Both the position numbers and the translations under genes were made by a program. A stretch of 47,108 nt of DNA from Oscillospiraceae bacterium (lineage in GTDB: Bacteria; Bacillota; Clostridia; UBA1381; UBA9506). How positions within the stretch are numbered: the stretch's first letter is position 1; each line of letters begins with the position of its first letter. Location: positions 1 through 47,108 of the forward strand of contig SVJO01000009.1 in the NCBI GenBank assembly GCA_015068935.1. Direction: 5' to 3'. Below the pieces are notes generated by a model. It was not told the origin of the DNA. It saw nothing but the letters and a program-made list of their open reading frames with translations, and did no database searches. Below, piece by piece: positions 9,178-17,419 of the stretch.

Positions 9178-9206
9178 ATTCTAATATATTTAGAGAGATA
9201 TGTCAA
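9178..9206 (-). promoter_or_regulatory. Promoter of the 8478-9146 membrane protein gene
   Basis: Minus strand TTGACA (9201-9206), 17 bases, TAGAAT (9178-9183). This places transcription start downstream of the ATG at 9212 and supports the start at 9146. Confidence 0.75.
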
Positions 9207-9288
9207 TTGCACTTATGCTTTATTTACACTTTTTTAAAATAACGAAATTGAAAATTCTTTGTGTTTTTATAAAAAACTGCGATTTATC

Positions 9289-9317
9289 TTGAAAAATTGT
9301 AAATAATATAGTATTAT
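9289..9317 (+). promoter_or_regulatory. Promoter of the phosphoribosyltransferase-like gene
   Basis: TTGAAA (9289-9294), 17 bases, TATTAT (9312-9317), followed by AAGGAGG before the ATG at 9346. It is divergent from the promoter at 9178-9206. Confidence 0.65.
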
Positions 9318-9345
9318 TAAATAAAAAAGACAAGGAGGATATGAT

Positions 9346-9993
9346 ATGTCAATACTGAATACTATCAAATATGAAACGAAGCGACGCAATCTGTTTTTGC
9401 GTGTTGCTAAAGGACATTTTGCAACAAATGACCGCCATAGCAACTATTATATAGATGTTGTGGCACAGAAGGCGCGTATGTCTGAGGCTCAGGCTGTTGC
9501 AGAAGAACTTAGTTCATATTTTTATCACAGCACTATTGTAGATACCATTTTATGTCTCGATGGAACAGAAGTTATAGGGGCATGCCTTGCAGAGCAGCTT
9601 ACCAAGGCTGATTTTGTAAGTATGAATGCACATCAGTCAATTTATGTTGTGAGTCCCGAAATAACAAATTCAAGCCAGTTTCTGTTCAGGGATAATATAG
9701 TTCCGATGATAAGAGGAAAACATGTCTTAGTTCTTGCTGTGTCATATTCTTCAGGCAAAACAGTTGAGGCGGCTATTGATGCTGTAAAATATTATGGCGG
9801 AACAGTTACGGCTGTTTCTGCAATATTCTCTACAAAAGAAAAAAGTTTAGATAATATTCCTATATATTCATGCTTTGACCCGAATTTCTTAGAGGATTAT
9901 CAGAATTATTCTCCGCATGAATGTCCCATGTGCAAGGAAGGAAAGAAGATAGATGCTCTGATTAACGGGCATGGATACTCTGTCCTTAAGTAA
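9346..9993 (+). CDS. Type I phosphoribosyltransferase-like protein with C-terminal CPMC motif
   Basis: 215 residues with the overall plan of orotate phosphoribosyltransferase-like proteins: an N-terminal hood region (HFATNDRHSNYYIDV), a central Rossmann-type half (TILCLDGTEVIGACLAEQL) and a PRPP-loop-like segment at residues 126-139. That segment reads HVLVLAVSYSSGKT, whereas active enzymes usually carry two acidic residues and a T/S-G-G/T-S loop (as in VLVVDDVITTGGS). The C-terminus carries CPMC (Cys193 and Cys196) followed by KEGKKIDALINGHGY, which may bind a metal or interact with a partner. It is monocistronic, and no pyrimidine genes are adjacent. It may be an enzyme with altered substrate use or a sensor/regulator that binds a nucleotide. 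The fold assignment is fairly sure, the function is not. Confidence 0.7.
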   Translation: MSILNTIKYETKRRNLFLRVAKGHFATNDRHSNYYIDVVAQKARMSEAQAVAEELSSYFYHSTIVDTILCLDGTEVIGACLAEQLTKADFVSMNAHQSIYVVSPEITNSSQFLFRDNIVPMIRGKHVLVLAVSYSSGKTVEAAIDAVKYYGGTVTAVSAIFSTKEKSLDNIPIYSCFDPNFLEDYQNYSPHECPMCKEGKKIDALINGHGYSVLK

Positions 9994-10002
9994 ATACAAA
10001 TT

Positions 10003-10036
10003 AAGCGGGTGTAAAAGTTTCTTTTTACATCCGCTT
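10003..10036. terminator. Bidirectional terminator between the PRTase-like gene and spoIIP
   Basis: Stem AAGCGGGTGTAAAA with its complement TTTTACATCCGCTT (one G-T pair), then TTAATATT; it serves the two converging genes. Confidence 0.8.
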
Positions 10037-10042
10037 TTAATA

Positions 10043-11122
10043 TTATAGGTTATTTAATATATCGGCAAGTGCTTTCCCGATATATTCTCCTGAGCGCACG
10101 GCCTCTTGTGATGTGTTGCCGGATGAGCCTACTTCTATTATCATCGAGCCCTTGGTTGTGTGGTGATTAAACCTTTCCGTTCTGATATTTATAGAACGGC
10201 ACAGGTTTGGACGAGTACTTTGGAGATGTGACTGCAATTTGACTGCAAGGCTGAGATTTTCGCGCCAGTTTGGGTGACTCAGGCCCATGGCATCAGTTCC
10301 GATAACAAACATAATCTGTGCTGCTTTTCCCTCGTCAAACTGAGCAGTTGGCTTTAGCTGATTTGAGTCTCTCTCAATGTAATCACGGTGAATATCGAGA
10401 ACGATTTCTATAGTAGGATATTTTTGCAGATTACTTTCAACTGTCGAAAGGCATTTTTTATATGAACCGTTATATGAAGGATAATCATTTCTGGTCGTAT
10501 CATGAATTGCAACAATACCATTTTTTTTAAGTGTTTCTGCAATTTTCTCGCCAACTTTTACCACGCTGAGTTCCTGATTCTCATTTCGTGCATTGGGCGA
10601 ATCAGAGTAAGCCTCGCTGGTGTGAGTATGGACAATCAGGACCTTTGGTGTTCCGTCGGGAGGTGATATGGAAAGCGGAGAATTAAGCAGAGTTTGTGCA
10701 TCTACACTGTAGTCAGTAGGGTTTATAAATGTTATCCCTTTTGAAGAAAGGTCAAGCTCCAGGATTTTTTCTGCAACCATTTTTTCTGTGATTTGTGAGG
10801 AAGCTGATTCCTTTTCTTTTATAAAACTGTATCTGATTGCATACTTTTTACTTAAATCCTCATTTGCCTTTAATACAGGCATATGGGAACTTAAAATTTT
10901 TATATGATTGATGTTTAATACATTTTTATTCTCAGCAATTCTGGTAGAAGGCACAACATAAGAAAAACATGCCATAAGAAAATCTGTCTTCATATTTTCA
11001 GCCCATGCTGACGAAGCCTGGCTAAGCGCAAATATGAGTAAAACAGTGAAGAAAACAGTGTAGAAAAGCTGTTTTTTCAAAATAAGAGATTTTGCGTAGA
11101 AGGAAGTTCTTCTTCTGTTCAT
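10043..11122 (-). CDS. spoIIP: Stage II sporulation protein P (SpoIIP)
   Basis: 359 residues. SpoIIP is a peptidoglycan amidase/endopeptidase which, with SpoIID and SpoIIM, thins septal wall so the mother cell can engulf the forespore. A basic head followed by one membrane span (about residues 18-40) anchors it. The SpoIIP catalytic domain occupies the C-terminal two thirds: VLIVHTHTSEAY at about residue 165, then EIVLDIHRD, and a final IIEVGSSGNTSQEA block. The start at 11122 (MNRRRTSF) has AAAGGAGA at the right distance; an upstream ATG at 11149 has no ribosome site. A possible sigma-E-type promoter lies upstream. Its presence argues that the organism forms spores. Confidence 0.95.
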   Translation of the reverse strand: MNRRRTSFYAKSLILKKQLFYTVFFTVLLIFALSQASSAWAENMKTDFLMACFSYVVPSTRIAENKNVLNINHIKILSSHMPVLKANEDLSKKYAIRYSFIKEKESASSQITEKMVAEKILELDLSSKGITFINPTDYSVDAQTLLNSPLSISPPDGTPKVLIVHTHTSEAYSDSPNARNENQELSVVKVGEKIAETLKKNGIVAIHDTTRNDYPSYNGSYKKCLSTVESNLQKYPTIEIVLDIHRDYIERDSNQLKPTAQFDEGKAAQIMFVIGTDAMGLSHPNWRENLSLAVKLQSHLQSTRPNLCRSINIRTERFNHHTTKGSMIIEVGSSGNTSQEAVRSGEYIGKALADILNNL

Positions 11123-11145
11123 TTTATCACGTCTCCTTTTGTTAA

Positions 11146-11173
11146 TCATATGAAAGAGTTTTACAAAATATCA
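11146..11173 (-). promoter_or_regulatory. Possible sigma-E promoter of spoIIP
   Basis: Minus strand GATATTTT (11166-11173) and CATATGAT (11146-11153), 12 bases apart. These resemble the -35 (ATATT) and -10 (CATAnnnT) elements of mother-cell sigma-E promoters. The region is AT-rich, so the match could be chance. Confidence 0.35.
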
Positions 11174-11293
11174 CTTTAAACATAGATTTTATTAAGAACA
11201 ATTGCATAAAAAAATAACTAAAAATGTTTAAATTTTTGTAATATTTTACAACAACAGTTTCATAGGTTATCTATTTATTTTATTTTGGAAATG

Positions 11294-11302
11294 TGATATA
11301 AT
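11294..11302 (+). promoter_or_regulatory. Extended -10 promoter of pnp
   Basis: TGATATAAT, a TG-n-TATAAT extended -10 element, with only a weak -35 (TTTATT at 11274-11279). Transcription would start near 11309, just before the leader hairpin. Confidence 0.55.
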
Positions 11303-11311
11303 AATAAATTA

Positions 11312-11390
11312 CAGGGTTTGAAAGGTAAGAAGTAAGAAATAAGCCGTAAAAATTTTACGTTTTATTTCTTATCTCTTGCTTTCAATCCTG
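11312..11390 (+). promoter_or_regulatory. Long leader hairpin upstream of pnp
   Basis: The two halves of this 79-base stretch are near-complementary: CAGGGTTTGAAAGG on the left against CTTTCAATCCTG on the right, an inner pairing of AAGAAATAA with TTATTTCTT, and a short loop near GTAAAAATTTTAC. It starts right after the predicted transcription start and ends 25 bases before the pnp ATG. It has no T-run and is therefore not a simple terminator. In other bacteria pnp is autoregulated through a leader stem processed by RNase III; this hairpin has the right place and shape for that, but the role here is inference. Confidence 0.6.
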
Positions 11391-11415
11391 AAATAAAATT
11401 TTATGGAGGTACGAT

Positions 11416-13515
11416 ATGTACAAGCGTTTTGAAACAGAGATAGCAGGCAGACCGTTTGTTGTAGAAATTGGAAAATATGCTTACTTAGCAGGCGGCGCCG
11501 CTATGGTAAGCTATGGCGATACTGTAGTTTTATCAACTGCTACAGCATCTGCAAAACCCAGAGACGGAATTGATTTCTTCCCTTTGAGTGTTGACTATGA
11601 GGAAAGACTTTATTCTGTAGGTAAGATTCCTGGCGGATTTATAAAAAGAGAAGGACGTCCTTCTGAAAAGGCAATTTTAGCATCTCGTGTAATTGACAGA
11701 CCTATAAGACCGCTTTTCCCGAAGGATTTGAGAAACGATGTTGGTGTTGTAAACACTATTTTATCTGTTGAACAGGACAATTCTCCTGAAATTACAGCAA
11801 TGAATGGTGCATCAGTTGCAATTTCAATTTCAGACATTCCATTTAACGGTCCTATCGGCGGAGTTATCGTTGGCTACGTTGACGGTGAGCTTGTTATAAA
11901 TCCAACTTGCGAGCAAAGGGAAAAGAGTACTCTTTCTTTGACTGTTGCAGGTACAAAAGAAAAGGTTGTTATGATTGAGGCAGGCGCCAAAGAAGTGTCA
12001 GAAGAGGTAATGTTTGATGCTATCATGTATGCGCATGAAGAAATCAAAAAAATCTGTGATTTTATCTCTGAAATCCAGAAAGAAGTAGGCAAGCCCAAGT
12101 TCAGCTACGAAGCACATGTTGTTGATGAAGCATTATATAATGAGATTAAAGAATTTGGCGAAGCTAAGTTAAAAGTAGCTTTAGATACAGATGATAAGAA
12201 CGTAAGAGAACAGAACTTAAAGGTGTTCTATGAGGAGCTTTACAATTACTTTGACGGCAGATACACAGACGAAGAAAATGGCGCTGAGGTAACAGAAGCA
12301 GTTGAAAAATTACAGAAATACATTGTAAGAAGATGGATTTTAGATGAAGGTAAACGTGTTGACGGCAGAGGAATTACTGATATCCGTCCGCTTTCAGCAG
12401 AAGCAGGAATACTTCCAAGAACACATGGTTCAGGTCTTTTCGCAAGAGGGCAAACGCAGGTTTTAACAGTTGCAACCCTCGGTGCTATGGGAGATGCTCA
12501 GGCGCTTGACGGCCTTGACCTTGACGAGCAGAAAAGATATATGCATCATTATAACTTCCCGTCATACAGTGTCGGTGAGACACGTCCATCAAGAGGTCCG
12601 GGCAGACGTGAAATCGGCCACGGGGCACTTGCTGAACGTGCTTTAGAACCGGTTGTTCCCTGTGAGGAAGATTTCCCATATGCAATAAGACTTGTTTCTG
12701 AAGTATTAAGTTCTAACGGAAGTACTTCTCAGGGCAGTGTATGTGCAAGCACACTTGCTCTTATGGATGCCGGTGTTCCGATTAAGGCACCTGTTGCAGG
12801 TATTTCTGTAGGTCTTGTAACAGAAGGCGAAAGATTCATCACAATGGTTGATATTCAGGGTCTGGAAGACTTTTACGGCGATATGGACTTTAAGGTTGCA
12901 GGTACAAAAGAAGGTATCACAGCAATCCAGATGGACATAAAGATTGACGGATTAACACCTGAAATAATTAAAACTGCGTTAAAGCAGACAAAAGAAGCAA
13001 GATTCCACATCATTGATGAGGTTATCTTAAAAGCTATTGATGCTCCAAGAGAATCACTCTCTAAGTATGCACCGAAAATCTTTACTATGCAGATTGATAC
13101 AGATAAAATCCGTGACGTTATCGGTTCAGGCGGTAAGACAATCCAGAAGATTATTGCAGAAACAGGCGTCAAGATTGATATTGAAGAGACAGGTAAGATT
13201 TATATTTCAACTGCTGATGAAGAGATGGCAAATAAGACTATCGAAATCATTAAAGGAATAACAGGCGACATTGAGGTTGGCTCAATCTTTAAGGGTAAGG
13301 TTGTTAACATTATGCCGTTTGGTGCATTTGTAGAATTCCTTCCTGGTGTTGATGGTATGGTGCATATCTCAAAACTTGAGGACAGACGTGTTGAAAAGGT
13401 TGAAGATGTTGTTTCGGTCGGTGATGAGATAATGGTTAAGGTTATTGAAATCGACAGACAGGGAAGAATCAATCTTTCAAGAAAAGATGCCTTAAAAGAC
13501 CTTGGTTTATTATAA
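11416..13515 (+). CDS. pnp: Polyribonucleotide nucleotidyltransferase (PNPase)
   Basis: 699 residues, full length. PNPase is a trimeric 3'-5' phosphorolytic exoribonuclease of mRNA decay. Two RNase PH domains are seen (N-terminal [20 protein letters not shown] and [20 protein letters not shown]; second core [20 protein letters not shown] and [20 protein letters not shown]), linked by an alpha-helical domain. A KH domain follows ([15 protein letters not shown], about residues 560-615), then an S1 RNA-binding domain ([18 protein letters not shown], about 625-690). GGAGG lies just before the ATG. rpsO, its usual upstream neighbour, is not present; instead there is a long leader hairpin. Confidence 0.97.
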   Translation: MYKRFETEIAGRPFVVEIGKYAYLAGGAAMVSYGDTVVLSTATASAKPRDGIDFFPLSVDYEERLYSVGKIPGGFIKREGRPSEKAILASRVIDRPIRPLFPKDLRNDVGVVNTILSVEQDNSPEITAMNGASVAISISDIPFNGPIGGVIVGYVDGELVINPTCEQREKSTLSLTVAGTKEKVVMIEAGAKEVSEEVMFDAIMYAHEEIKKICDFISEIQKEVGKPKFSYEAHVVDEALYNEIKEFGEAKLKVALDTDDKNVREQNLKVFYEELYNYFDGRYTDEENGAEVTEAVEKLQKYIVRRWILDEGKRVDGRGITDIRPLSAEAGILPRTHGSGLFARGQTQVLTVATLGAMGDAQALDGLDLDEQKRYMHHYNFPSYSVGETRPSRGPGRREIGHGALAERALEPVVPCEEDFPYAIRLVSEVLSSNGSTSQGSVCASTLALMDAGVPIKAPVAGISVGLVTEGERFITMVDIQGLEDFYGDMDFKVAGTKEGITAIQMDIKIDGLTPEIIKTALKQTKEARFHIIDEVILKAIDAPRESLSKYAPKIFTMQIDTDKIRDVIGSGGKTIQKIIAETGVKIDIEETGKIYISTADEEMANKTIEIIKGITGDIEVGSIFKGKVVNIMPFGAFVEFLPGVDGMVHISKLEDRRVEKVEDVVSVGDEIMVKVIEIDRQGRINLSRKDALKDLGLL

Positions 13516-13529
13516 AATATATTAAAATG

Positions 13530-13558
13530 CCGCGCAGCAGGTTTATCCTGCAGCGCGG
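13530..13558 (+). terminator. Hairpin after pnp
   Basis: GC-rich stem CCGCGCAGCAGG / CCTGCAGCGCGG with a 5-base loop, 14 bases after the pnp stop. The T-stretch after it (GATTTGTCATTTTT) is broken, so termination may be partial; no separate promoter was found for the next gene. Confidence 0.6.
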
Positions 13559-13618
13559 GATTTGTCATTTTTAATACTTTGCCTTTTACCACGTTTTCGG
13601 GGATAGGGGGTTGTTATT

Positions 13619-15238
13619 TTGGAAAAGTTTTTGTTTGTTGCAGTAAACGCTAAATATGTTCACACCAACCTTGCTATCAGATATCTTAGAAACAGTATAA
13701 GTTATCCGTCTTTGATGAGGGAATATACTATAAACGATGATATAAACAGAGTTTGTGCTGAGATTTTTAAAACAGGTATTAAGAACATATTGTTTTCCTG
13801 TTATATATGGAATATAGAATATATTTTAAGACTATGTGAAATTTTGAAAAAAGCAGATAGCTCTATCACAACTTTACTTGGCGGGCCTGAGGTGAGTTTT
13901 TCTCCTGAGGAAATTTTAGAAAAGAGTACATATGTCGATTTAGTCATATGCGGAGAAGGGGAGCCGGTTATAAAAGAGGCATGCCGCATGATGGAATTGG
14001 GAATAGAAAAACCCCGTATTATAAGAAATGATGTTCCTATAGACTTAAATGATTATCCTTTTCCCTATGAGGGAGAGGACATAGGCTTGCTTGATGGAAA
14101 AATTTTATATTATGAGACTTCGAGGGGATGCCCTTTCAGGTGTGCATTTTGTCTGTCGGGCGCCTATGGCAAGGTCAGATATCTAGATTTAGAGCGCGTT
14201 AAACGGGAGATAGAGTTCTTTATAAACAATAACGTAAGACTTGTAAAACTTGTTGACAGAACATTTAACTCTGATGCTAAAAGGGCGCTTGAAATTGTAA
14301 ATTTTATTAAACAAAAATCAAAAGTGACAACATTTCACTTTGAGATAAAGGCAGAACTGATGACGCCTGAGCTTGTTTGTGCACTTGCAACTTCAAAAAA
14401 GGGAATGTTTCAGGTTGAAATAGGAGTGCAGAGTACAGACAAAGCTACACTTAAGAATATAAACAGAACGCTTGATTTAGAAAAGCTCAGCTATGTTGTT
14501 TCCTCGCTTAAGAAAAATGATAACATAAACGTTCACCTTGACCTGATAGCGGGACTTCCGGGTGAAACGGTGGAGTCGTTTATTAATTCGTTTAATGAAG
14601 TACTCAGCTTAAGACCTCATGTTCTGCAGCTCGGATTTCTGAAAAAATTAAAAGGGGCAGAACTTGATGCTAAAGGAAGTAAATTCCTTGATTTTCCTCC
14701 TTATGAGGTTGTTGCATCTGATAAAATGAGCTATAGTGACCTGATGCGGCTTAAAAGGATAGAAGAGGTTTTAGAAAAATATTATAACAGCGGTTCATTT
14801 AAAGAATCGATGGCGCTTATACTTGACACATATTACAAAGAAAATCCTTTTGATTTTTTTGATGGTTTCGGAAAGTTTTATGAAGAGGAGTCGAAAACCC
14901 CTCTTTCAAAGAAAACTCAGTTTGAAGTGTTGTTTAACTATTGCACAAAACTTTCTTTAAAAGAAGAGATAATAAACGCAATAACAATTGATTACTGCAG
15001 GATTTCAAGAGATAATTTAAGTTTCATGAAACCAATTGAAAAGCTAAAGGAAAAAGCCTTTGAATTTTTGAAAAATAATGATAATGTAAACAAATATTTT
15101 AAAAACCATGACGGAAAGCTACCTACACAACTGTTTAAAAAACTGAGGTTTGAGAAAATTGGTGAAAAAATATATGTTTTTGATTATATAAATAATGAAT
15201 ATTATGATATAACAGAAGAAATGCCGAAAGGATGGTAA
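13619..15238 (+). CDS. B12-binding-domain radical SAM protein (DUF4080-type)
   Basis: 539 residues. The N-terminal 135 residues match the cobalamin-binding Rossmann domain of this class (FVAVNAKYVHTNLAIRYLRN, TLLGGPEVSFSPEE, VICGEGE). The radical SAM core follows with CPFRCAFC, placing the [4Fe-4S] ligands at Cys171, Cys175 and Cys178, then EIGVQSTD and HLDLIAGLPGE. The C-terminal 150 residues fit the DUF4080 extension. The reaction is unknown; relatives methylate or rearrange unreactive carbons. The start is TTG at 13619, supported by AGGGGG about 9 bases upstream and by the family-typical opening; no ATG lies near. It overlaps the approach to thrS directly and is probably co-transcribed with it. 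Confidence 0.85.
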   Translation: MEKFLFVAVNAKYVHTNLAIRYLRNSISYPSLMREYTINDDINRVCAEIFKTGIKNILFSCYIWNIEYILRLCEILKKADSSITTLLGGPEVSFSPEEILEKSTYVDLVICGEGEPVIKEACRMMELGIEKPRIIRNDVPIDLNDYPFPYEGEDIGLLDGKILYYETSRGCPFRCAFCLSGAYGKVRYLDLERVKREIEFFINNNVRLVKLVDRTFNSDAKRALEIVNFIKQKSKVTTFHFEIKAELMTPELVCALATSKKGMFQVEIGVQSTDKATLKNINRTLDLEKLSYVVSSLKKNDNINVHLDLIAGLPGETVESFINSFNEVLSLRPHVLQLGFLKKLKGAELDAKGSKFLDFPPYEVVASDKMSYSDLMRLKRIEEVLEKYYNSGSFKESMALILDTYYKENPFDFFDGFGKFYEEESKTPLSKKTQFEVLFNYCTKLSLKEEIINAITIDYCRISRDNLSFMKPIEKLKEKAFEFLKNNDNVNKYFKNHDGKLPTQLFKKLRFEKIGEKIYVFDYINNEYYDITEEMPKGW

Positions 15239-15240
15239 GT

Positions 15241-17178
15241 ATGTATAAGATTACACTAAGAGATAATTCTCAGATAGAATTTTCTGAAGCAAAGAGTGTT
15301 ATGGAAATTGCACAGGGAATAAGCGAAGGTTTAGCGCGTGTTGCTTTATGTGCATTAGTAGACGGAGAGGTTAAAGACCTTTCTTATATTATTAATAAGG
15401 ATGCGACACTTGAAATTCTTACATTTGACACAAAAGAAGGAAAAAATGCGTTAAGACATAGTGCATCTCATATTCTGGCGCAGGCTGTAAAGAGACTTTA
15501 TCCTGATGCAAAACTTGCTATCGGACCCGCAATTGAAAATGGTTTTTATTACGATTTTGACTGTGAAACATCTTTTACTCCTGAGATTTTAACAAAACTC
15601 GAGGATGAAATGAAGAAGATTGTAAAAGAAAACCTTAAAATTGAGAAATTTACAATGGAAAGAAAAGATGCTCTTAAATATTTTGAAGAAAAAGGTGAAA
15701 TATATAAATCAGAGCTTGTTTCAGACCTTCCTGAAGGAGAAGAAATTTCATTCTATAAACAGGGCGAATTTACAGACCTTTGTGCAGGTCCTCATGTGCC
15801 TGAAACAGGCAGAGTAAAAGCATTTAAGCTCACAAGCGTTGCCGGAGCTTACTGGCGCGGAAACGAAAAGAATAAGATGCTCCAGAGAATTTACGGAACT
15901 GCATTTACAAAAAAGAGTGATATGGAAGAATATCTTGCTCAGGTAGAAGAAGCTAAAAAGAGAGACCACAACAAAATAGGTAGAGAACTCGAATTCTTTA
16001 CAACATCCGAATTAATCGGTCAGGGACTTCCTATTCTTTTGCCCAAGGGTTCAAGAGTAATCCAGACTCTCCAGAGATTTGTTGAGGACGAAGAAGAAAA
16101 GAGAGGTTACCTCTTAACAAAAACGCCTTTAATGGCAAAAAGAGATTTATACAAAATTTCAGGACATTGGGACCATTACCGTGACGGAATGTTTATTATG
16201 GGTGACCCCGATGCTGAAGGGGAAGTGTTTGCACTCCGCCCGATGACTTGCCCGTTCCAGTTCCAGGCATATCTTACTAAGATGAGAAGTTACAGAGACC
16301 TTCCTTTAAGATATGGCGAAACATCTACACTTTTCAGGAACGAAGCATCAGGCGAAATGCATGGATTAATACGTGTGCGCCAGTTTACTATTTCAGAAGG
16401 TCATCTTGCATGCCGTCCCGATCAGCTTGAAGAGGAATTTGCAGGTTGCTTAGAGCTTGCAAAATATATGCTCGAAACGTTAGGTCTTGATGAAGATGTA
16501 ACTTACAGATTCTCAAAATGGGATGAAAACGACAAAGAAAAATATATTGGCAGTGCTGAGGAATGGGAAAATGTTCAGAACAGAATGAGGGAAATCTTAG
16601 ATGGCCTAAAGATTGAATATACAGAAGAAGCAGGCGAGGCTGCATTCTACGGACCAAAACTTGATATTCAGATAAAGAATGTTCACGGCAAGGAAGATAC
16701 TTTAGTTACAATTCAGATAGATTTCCAGCTTGCAGAGCGCTTTGGTATGGAATATGTAGATTCTGACGGAAGCAAGAAATATCCATATGTTATTCACAGA
16801 ACATCGCTCGGATGCTATGAGAGAACACTGGCGCTCTTAATTGAAAAATATGCAGGTGCTCTTCCGACATGGCTTATGCCGACACAGGTTAAGATTCTGC
16901 CTATAGCCGATAGCCACTTTGAATATGCAAATGCTCTTAAAAAAGAACTTATGGATGCAGGTGTACGTGTGTCGGTAGACATGAGAAACGAGAAAATAGG
17001 ATATAAAATCCGTGAGGCTCAGCTTGAAAAAACACCTTATATGTTAATAATAGGAGACAGAGAGCGCGACGAGGAAACTGTCAGTGTGCGTTCAAGAAAA
17101 GAGGGCGATTTAGGACAGGTTCCGAAGGCTGATTTTATAGATTCTATAGTTAAGGAAATTAGGGAGAGAAGAAAATAA
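15241..17178 (+). CDS. thrS: Threonine-tRNA ligase
   Basis: 645 residues, complete. Domains in order: TGS (about 1-62), editing domain with HSASHILAQAV and the CAGPHVP metal site, class II catalytic core, and anticodon-binding domain (LPIADSHFEYANALKKEL onward). The zinc ligands fit Cys in RPMTCPFQFQ, His in SEGHLACRPDQ and His in YVIHRTSLG. Motif 2 reads ETSTLFRNEASGEMHGLIR, unlike the AELGTMHRYEKSGAL form of the common bacterial ThrRS, so it belongs to a diverged ThrRS subgroup. I choose the ATG at 15241 (GAAAGGATGG upstream) over one at 15232 that sits on the ribosome site. There is no T-box leader before it. Confidence 0.95.
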   Translation: MYKITLRDNSQIEFSEAKSVMEIAQGISEGLARVALCALVDGEVKDLSYIINKDATLEILTFDTKEGKNALRHSASHILAQAVKRLYPDAKLAIGPAIENGFYYDFDCETSFTPEILTKLEDEMKKIVKENLKIEKFTMERKDALKYFEEKGEIYKSELVSDLPEGEEISFYKQGEFTDLCAGPHVPETGRVKAFKLTSVAGAYWRGNEKNKMLQRIYGTAFTKKSDMEEYLAQVEEAKKRDHNKIGRELEFFTTSELIGQGLPILLPKGSRVIQTLQRFVEDEEEKRGYLLTKTPLMAKRDLYKISGHWDHYRDGMFIMGDPDAEGEVFALRPMTCPFQFQAYLTKMRSYRDLPLRYGETSTLFRNEASGEMHGLIRVRQFTISEGHLACRPDQLEEEFAGCLELAKYMLETLGLDEDVTYRFSKWDENDKEKYIGSAEEWENVQNRMREILDGLKIEYTEEAGEAAFYGPKLDIQIKNVHGKEDTLVTIQIDFQLAERFGMEYVDSDGSKKYPYVIHRTSLGCYERTLALLIEKYAGALPTWLMPTQVKILPIADSHFEYANALKKELMDAGVRVSVDMRNEKIGYKIREAQLEKTPYMLIIGDRERDEETVSVRSRKEGDLGQVPKADFIDSIVKEIRERRK

Positions 17179-17205
17179 CCAAAAATGATAAGGGAGCTGT
17201 AAATT

Positions 17206-17403
17206 ATGTGGATTGTTGTGTATGTTGCGCAGACAAAAGAGCAAGCCGAAAAAATCCGTGATTTATTGCAAGCCGCAGGTATTTTGGTAAAAATACGGGG
17301 AGCTAACCAGAGCGAAAATGAAAAGTTTGGATGCTATGAGATAATGGTTCCCGAATCGGAGATGAAAGAGTCTCATGATATAATAATTTCCAATCTGTTT
17401 TGA
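17206..17403 (+). CDS. Small DUF2007-like protein
   Basis: 65 residues, preceded by AAGGGAG. The sequence (MWIVVYVAQTKEQAEKIRDL, then GCYEIMVPESEMKESHDII) has the beta-alpha-beta layout of DUF2007-type putative signal-transducing proteins: a start like that of a domain that swaps membrane or metabolic signals, then a conserved VP step and an amphipathic final helix. No biochemical role is established. It lies between thrS and nadE, 16 bases before nadE, so it is translated from the same message. Confidence 0.7.
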   Translation: MWIVVYVAQTKEQAEKIRDLLQAAGILVKIRGANQSENEKFGCYEIMVPESEMKESHDIIISNLF

Positions 17404-17419
17404 AGAAAGGCGAGGAAAA

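Noticed and set aside
9346-9993. Calling the PRTase-like protein pyrE
   Set aside because: The PRPP loop is not of the active form, the length and the CPMC tail differ, and no pyrimidine genes are adjacent.
13516-13618. T-box leader controlling the thrS transcript
   Set aside because: The gap is only about 100 bases, filled by the pnp hairpin and a ribosome site, with no T-box sequence or room for the specifier stem.
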